From assembly GCA_003252145.1 (NCBI GenBank), contig QKDJ01000354.1, positions 1-9,609 on the forward strand: 9,609 bases of DNA. The letters run 5' to 3'. This stretch comes from Azovibrio restrictus. Its GTDB lineage: Bacteria; Pseudomonadota; Gammaproteobacteria; Burkholderiales; Rhodocyclaceae. How positions within the stretch are numbered: position 1 is the first letter of the stretch; every line of letters begins with the position of its first letter. This document shows, in pieces, positions 6,714 to 9,609 of this stretch. The translations under genes were made by a program, and so were the position numbers. Under the pieces are notes generated by a model. The model ran no database searches and was not told where the DNA came from. It saw nothing but the letters and a program-made list of their open reading frames with translations.

Positions 6714-7024
6714 CAGCACTCCTCTTCCAGCTGAACCAACAGGGCCATGGCCTCGTCGTCTTCCCAGGTTTCAAACAACTCGCGCACCTGATTGATGTTG
6801 GAGTGGATGAGGAAAAGATCATCGGGCTTGGTACCGGAACCACCGGCGCGCTTCTTGTTGAAGTATTGCCAGAACACATTGTTGCGCTCGGGAATGGCAA
6901 GGTGCCGGTCTATACATTCCATGATGAGCCGGGCGTTACCGTCGCAATCAATGCCGGCAAAGCTCACGTAGCGATCTGTTGTTTCGCCGGACTGAAGGCG
7001 CTTGCAACCGCAATCCTGGGTCAT
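6710..7024 (-). CDS. cowN: CowN, protein protecting nitrogenase from carbon monoxide
   Basis: This 104-residue protein contains nearly the whole CowN pattern. TDRYVSFAGIDCDGNA lies at about 16-31, IDRHLAIPERNNVFWQYF around 38-55, KRAGGSGTKPDDLFLIH around 58-74, and the C-terminus is acidic and ends in EEECC. CowN is a small cytosolic protein that lets molybdenum nitrogenase keep working when carbon monoxide is present, shown in Rhodospirillum rubrum and Gluconacetobacter diazotrophicus. The N-terminus is about 12 residues longer than I recall for R. rubrum and adds two cysteines (MTQDCGCKRL). No other Met lies before the conserved core, and AGGAG stands seven bases before this ATG, so the start is firm. 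No nif genes are in the window. A CooA-like site lies 63 bases upstream. Confidence 0.92.
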   Translation of the reverse strand: MTQDCGCKRLQSGETTDRYVSFAGIDCDGNARLIMECIDRHLAIPERNNVFWQYFNKKRAGGSGTKPDDLFLIHSNINQVRELFETWEDDEAMALLVQLEEECC

Positions 7025-7032
7025 GGTGTTCT

Positions 7033-7056
7033 CCTGTCAAACTTGTTTCGGACAGG
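7033..7056 (-). repeat. Interrupted inverted repeat in the cowN leader, touching the ribosome site
   Basis: On the plus strand CCTGTC (7033-7038) pairs with GACAGG (7051-7056). Inside them AAAC (7039-7042) pairs with GTTT (7045-7048), leaving a two-base bulge. In cowN mRNA the 3' arm includes the AGG of the Shine-Dalgarno, so a folded leader could hide it. If transcription starts near 7053 the 5' arm is only partly transcribed, and the repeat might act as DNA instead. Confidence 0.45.
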
Positions 7057-7059
7057 TTC

Positions 7060-7102
7060 ACTTTAAGCAATAAAGGAAGGGGAGTCTGTCGGCTGGACGA
7101 CA
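7060..7102 (-). promoter_or_regulatory. Probable cowN promoter with a CooA-like (CRP/FNR-type) activator site
   Basis: The sequence TGTCG-GCTGGA-CGACA (7087-7102) is a perfect inverted repeat, extended by one more base pair on each side. It matches the CooA target TGTCA-N6-CGACA at nine of ten fixed positions. On the minus strand TAAAGT (7065-7060) is a four-of-six -10 element. A start seven bases later, near 7053, puts the site's centre at about -41.5, the class II activator position. No good -35 is present, as expected for an activated promoter. The same bases also fit the NifA pattern TGT-N4-T-N5-ACA, but I find no GG-N10-GC sigma-54 promoter between site and gene. The site is seen directly; the protein that binds it is inference. 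Confidence 0.55.
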
Positions 7103-7145
7103 GTTGGTACAGGGTGCTGTTCAGGCAGGCCTACATCACGTGGAT

Positions 7146-7268
7146 TTAGACCACTTTCAGTTTTTCCGAAACGTATTCGCCTCGTGCCGTTGAATCATTC
7201 TGCTGGCCGTTCTTGATACAGCAGGCAGCAAATTCATCAGGATCAATCTGGCATTCAAGGTACAGAAT
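7146..7268 (-). pseudogene. Possible 3' fragment of a small gene, family unknown
   Basis: A minus-strand frame of 40 codons ends at TAA (7148-7146) and is closed upstream by a stop at 7271-7269. The translation looks like real protein (CQIDPDEFAACCIKNG, then STARGEYVSEKLKVV) and its antisense frame is Ser/Phe-rich, as antisense frames of genuine genes often are. There is no ATG or ribosome site in frame. An ATG at about 7288 in the next frame would join it if one base of the run near 7268-7272 were removed, so a frameshifted or truncated gene is possible. I cannot name the family. The plus-strand remnant below overlaps part of it, and at most one reading is right in the shared bases. Confidence 0.35.
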
Positions 7269-7411
7269 TTAAGGCTATCAGCCACATTGTACGGCAGCCT
7301 TTAATTACAGATTCAACTGGTGGAAGCAATGGTATGGTTGAACACGGTGCCAATGCGCTGAGTGCATGTTTGCAGGGAGTATTCATGCCTGACTCAGGAA
7401 CGATTCGCTGA
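7217..7411 (+). pseudogene. Possible decayed C-terminus of a chemoreceptor
   Basis: A plus-strand frame of 64 codons, opened after a TGA and closed by TGA at 7409-7411, has no proper start. Its translation shows a faint, ordered likeness to the end of Tar-like methyl-accepting proteins. HQDQSGIQGTEFKAISHI recalls the family's EQSxGIEQVNxAIxQM, and STGGSNGMVEHGANALSACL recalls VTQQNAAxVEQAxAAAxSL. It lies upstream of and in the same direction as an intact chemoreceptor, so it may be the wreck of a neighbouring receptor. The likeness is by eye and the frame overlaps a rival remnant on the other strand. Confidence 0.35.
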
Positions 7412-7635
7412 ACGGGGTGTCCGTTAAGGCTTCGGGGAATAGTAGGGTTGATGCCCCTATCTCATCTCCTGAGCAACATATCGACCACAACTGACTTTGC
7501 ATGAGTGATGGGACGGTGATATTTGCATAAAATTTAGGTGTGCTTGCGTTTAATTTGTTGAATTGCATAAAAGTACCCGATGGTGATGGTAGTCTTTTGA
7601 TCCATAAAATCCTCTCGTTTGGAAGGCCATTCACA

Positions 7636-9255
7636 ATGGAAAACCTCAAGGTTTCAAGTCGGCTACACATGTTGCTGGCGATTGCGGCGGCAACCTTCTC
7701 CCTGTTGCTGCTGATTGCGTGGTTCGGCATGAGCCACCTCGGTGATCTGCAGGACGCTGGCTACAAGCGCAGCAGCGAAAGTAGCGAAATGCAGATCACC
7801 GCCAAGATTGGCCCTGTCATGTACCAGGTGATTGCCGACAGCATCATCAACCGGAATCTGGCCGAGTCGGCCAAAGACTGGGCTGAAATCAAGGCCGCAA
7901 CGGAAAAGGTCCTGGTCCGCGCCACCGAGATTGCGGATACCCCGGAAGAGAAGCAATGGGCGGAACAAGCCAGAGCTGCGCATCAGGCACTCACAACGTT
8001 GTATGAATCCCAGGTCCTGCCGCTACTCAAGGCAGATGCCGATCTCAAGCAAATCCGGCCACTGGACGACGAAATGGACAAGTATGTCCAGGCTATTGAC
8101 GATGCCATGACCCCCTTTGCCCAATCGCTGGCCGCTGAAGCCGAGGAAGCGGACAAGCAGTTCGATACGACACGTGCAAGCATCATTTCAGGCAGTCTGG
8201 TCACTGCGCTGGTCATGCTCGGCGCCTTGATCGTCCTCTCGCTCTACATCAGCAGAAGCATCATTCACCAGCTCGGAGGGGAACCGCGTTACGCCATGGA
8301 AGTTTCCCGACGCATCGCTGCCGGCGATCTTTCGAGCAGCGTGAACATCGAGGGCACCAGTCAGGACAGCCTGATGGCATCGATCAAGGTCATGCAGGAT
8401 CAGTTGGCACAACTGATTCGCAAGGTGCTGACCAGTTCAGCCAACGTTTCCCGTTCAGCGGCGGAGCTCGCTGCCGCTTCCAGCCAGGTGTCGGCCAGTG
8501 CATCACAGCAGAGTGATGACACCGTGTCCGTGGCTGCCTCAATCGAAGAGCTGACGGTCAGTATCGACATTGTGGCCGGGAGTGCCCAGGAGGCCGAACA
8601 GATCGCCACGGAATCGGGCAGTCGCTCAGACCAGGGCGCCTTGCAAGTCAAGGATGCGACGGACGAAATGACCCGCATTGCCCAGAATGTGAACGAAACA
8701 GCCCAGCAGATGGCTACGCTCTCCGCTCAGTCGCAACAGATCAGCAGCATCGCCAATGTGATCAGGGAAGTCGCCGACCAGACCAACCTGCTGGCCCTGA
8801 ATGCAGCCATCGAGGCTGCCCGTGCGGGTGAGCAAGGCCGTGGGTTCGCTGTGGTTGCCGATGAGGTCCGCAAGCTCGCGGAACGGACGACTACATCAGC
8901 GCAGGAAATTTCGTCGATGATCGCCAGCATCCAGAATCACACCACCCAAGCCATGGCAGCGATGCAGCAGGGCAATCAGCGTGTAACGGAAGGAGTGGCA
9001 CTGGCCAGCCGTGCCGGTGAGTCGATGCGACTGATCAGTGACGGTTCGAAAGGTGTCGTACAGGCAGTGAGCGGAATCTCCAACTCCTTGCGCGAACAGC
9101 GTTCAACGAGCAGCGACATTGCCAAGCGGGTCGAAAACATCGCCCACATGACCGAAGAAACCAGCGGGGCGGTCTCACGGGTAGCGATGACTGCCGATCA
9201 ACTCAAGTCGATGGCGGACGAACTCAAACAGTCAGTTTCTGGTTTCAAAGTCTAG
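7636..9255 (+). CDS. Methyl-accepting chemotaxis protein (transmembrane chemoreceptor)
   Basis: This 539-residue receptor has a membrane segment at about residues 12-32, a periplasmic part of about 150 residues that looks all-helical (four-helix-bundle type), and a second membrane segment at about 183-206. A HAMP region follows with the [20 protein letters not shown] form common in betaproteobacteria. The cytoplasmic signalling coiled coil contains the highly conserved hairpin tip around 376-412 ([32 protein letters not shown]). It should pass ligand signals to CheA/CheW. It ends in SVSGFKV without a CheR-binding pentapeptide of the NWETF type. The ATG at 7636 has GGAAGG nine bases upstream; an in-frame start at 7540 would add 32 residues before the first membrane segment and is unlikely. 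No che genes are nearby, so it is an orphan receptor; its ligand cannot be told. Confidence 0.94.
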   Translation: MENLKVSSRLHMLLAIAAATFSLLLLIAWFGMSHLGDLQDAGYKRSSESSEMQITAKIGPVMYQVIADSIINRNLAESAKDWAEIKAATEKVLVRATEIADTPEEKQWAEQARAAHQALTTLYESQVLPLLKADADLKQIRPLDDEMDKYVQAIDDAMTPFAQSLAAEAEEADKQFDTTRASIISGSLVTALVMLGALIVLSLYISRSIIHQLGGEPRYAMEVSRRIAAGDLSSSVNIEGTSQDSLMASIKVMQDQLAQLIRKVLTSSANVSRSAAELAAASSQVSASASQQSDDTVSVAASIEELTVSIDIVAGSAQEAEQIATESGSRSDQGALQVKDATDEMTRIAQNVNETAQQMATLSAQSQQISSIANVIREVADQTNLLALNAAIEAARAGEQGRGFAVVADEVRKLAERTTTSAQEISSMIASIQNHTTQAMAAMQQGNQRVTEGVALASRAGESMRLISDGSKGVVQAVSGISNSLREQRSTSSDIAKRVENIAHMTEETSGAVSRVAMTADQLKSMADELKQSVSGFKV

Positions 9256-9312
9256 TCCTCACATATCAAGGTCTGATCGATGTCTGAAGGCTGAGGCATC
9301 ACATTAATCCAC

Positions 9313-9334
9313 GGGCAGGGTTCGCCTGTCCTTT
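9313..9334 (+). terminator. Probable intrinsic terminator after the chemoreceptor gene
   Basis: GGGCAGG (9313-9319) and CCTGTCC (9325-9331) form a seven-pair stem with one G-U pair and a GTTCG loop, followed by TTT. It stands 57 bases after the stop codon. The T-run is short, so termination may be partial. Confidence 0.5.
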
Positions 9335-9351
9335 CAGACAAGTGGATATCT

Positions 9352-9376
9352 AGCCTCAATACCTTCTGTTGAGGCT
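9352..9376. repeat. Inverted repeat AGCCTCAA-N9-TTGAGGCT
   Basis: Two perfect 8-base arms (9352-9359 and 9369-9376) flank a nine-base loop, between the chemoreceptor's terminator and the insertion sequence. No T-tract follows on the plus strand. It may be a second transcription stop or a leftover of an earlier element. Confidence 0.5.
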
Positions 9377-9404
9377 GTCTTGCTAATGGAGTAGCTGCTT
9401 GAAC

Positions 9405-9609
9405 TGAATCGCCCCGGAACTGGTAGACACTCCGCTGCTTTAAACGTAAGCGCAGACAGGAGGCATGATGAGTACGAAGCGGTATCCGGAAGAGTTCAAG
9501 GTTGAGGCGGTGAAGCAGGTCACGGATCGAGGGCATTCAGCCCCGGATGTGGCCAAGCGATTGGGGATTTCCCAACCCACGCTCTATGAGTGGATAAAGC
9601 GTTACAGCC
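9405..9609 (+). mobile_element. Left end of an IS3-family insertion sequence (continues beyond the window)
   Basis: A sequence starting TGAATCGCCCCGGAACTGG at about 9405 has the TG start and C-rich character of IS3-family terminal inverted repeats. It lies 63 bases before the first transposase gene, the usual arrangement. The exact first base is uncertain because TGAACTGAATC (from 9400) offers an alternative. The right end, the target duplication and OrfB are outside the window. Confidence 0.7.
9468..9609 (+). CDS. IS3-family transposase OrfA, 5' part
   Basis: The 47 residues visible before the window ends begin MSTKRYPEEFKVEAVKQV. They continue with a helix-turn-helix, DVAKRLGISQPTLYEWIKRY, the standard DNA-binding start of OrfA in the IS3 family. 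In these elements OrfA is fused to the catalytic OrfB by a programmed -1 frameshift to make the transposase. AGGAGG at 9458-9463 favours the ATG at 9468 (four-base spacing) over the adjacent ATG at 9465 (one base). The element is oriented away from the chemoreceptor gene, and nothing visible in this part is broken. Confidence 0.9.
   Translation, partial: MSTKRYPEEFKVEAVKQVTDRGHSAPDVAKRLGISQPTLYEWIKRYS

Larger units (their letters stand above)
7025..7635. other. Long A+T-richer stretch without an intact gene
   Basis: About 610 bases separate cowN from the chemoreceptor gene, transcribed divergently. The stretch is visibly richer in A and T than its flanks. It holds the cowN control region (to 7102) and two possible gene remnants (7146-7268 minus, 7217-7411 plus). 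I see no tRNA, CRISPR or intact gene, and no convincing promoter for the chemoreceptor. From 7412 to 7635 I see only the ribosome site GGAAGG at 7621-7626 and scattered T-rich runs. Confidence 0.6.

Noticed and set aside
7233..7246. FNR/Anr-like box TTGAT-CCTG-ATGAA on the minus strand (nine of ten to TTGAT-N4-ATCAA).
   Set aside because: It lies over 200 bases from the cowN start, far from an activating position, and falls within a codon run (QIDPDEF) that explains the bases equally well.
7509..7527. Sigma-54-like sequence TGGGACG...TTGCA upstream of the chemoreceptor.
   Set aside because: The GG and GC elements are 12 rather than 10 bases apart, which sigma-54 does not tolerate.
7544..7572. 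Possible sigma-70 promoter TTGCGT ... CATAAA, and a search for a sigma-28 flagellar promoter before the chemoreceptor.
   Set aside because: The sigma-70 match is weak with poor spacing, and no TAAA-N15-GCCGATAA-like pair was found.
7383..7730. Minus-strand open frame of 115 codons overlapping the chemoreceptor start.
   Set aside because: Much of it is antisense to the well-supported receptor N-terminus, and the rest shows no recognisable protein features.

Overview
The window looks like chromosomal DNA of a betaproteobacterium, probably a Rhodocyclales-type free-living diazotroph. The grounds are GC-rich codon use in most genes, an LGGEP-type HAMP region in the chemoreceptor, and a clear CowN protein, which is known from nitrogen fixers. 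No species can be named from the sequence alone.

Region 1 (1-436) holds the 3' end of an unidentified gene, overlapped by a small YkgJ-type cysteine-cluster protein. Region 2 (476-5666) is one compact plus-strand unit: a MarR-family regulator, an AaeB-like FUSC transporter, an AaeX-like DUF1656 protein, an AaeA-like membrane fusion protein and a NodT-type outer-membrane lipoprotein. Together these make a complete tripartite exporter, most likely for aromatic or other organic acids. The regulator's promoter (TTGACA, 17 bp, TAATAT) carries a perfect 10-bp-arm palindrome over its spacer, the expected place for a MarR autorepressor operator. Start and stop codons overlap or nearly touch along the operon.

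Region 3 (5663-7102) lies on the minus strand: cowN, then a DUF4336 protein with a degenerate metallo-beta-lactamase-like pattern, then a small lipoprotein. The lipoprotein and the efflux operon converge so tightly that their stop codons share the four bases TTAA. Upstream of cowN is a symmetric site, TGTCG-N6-CGACA, close to the binding site of the CO-sensing activator CooA. It sits about 41.5 bp before a transcription start inferred from a TAAAGT -10 element. CowN protects nitrogenase from carbon monoxide, so CO-responsive control is a coherent reading and is the most interesting signal here. The same site also fits the NifA pattern TGT-N4-T-N5-ACA, but no sigma-54 promoter accompanies it.

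Region 4 (7025-7635) is a roughly 600-base stretch without an intact gene, visibly richer in A+T. It holds the cowN control region and two possible gene remnants, one on each strand; the plus-strand one faintly resembles the C-terminus of a chemoreceptor. Region 5 (7636-9255) is an intact methyl-accepting chemotaxis protein, followed by a likely hairpin terminator. The window ends inside the left end of an IS3-family insertion sequence with the beginning of its OrfA.
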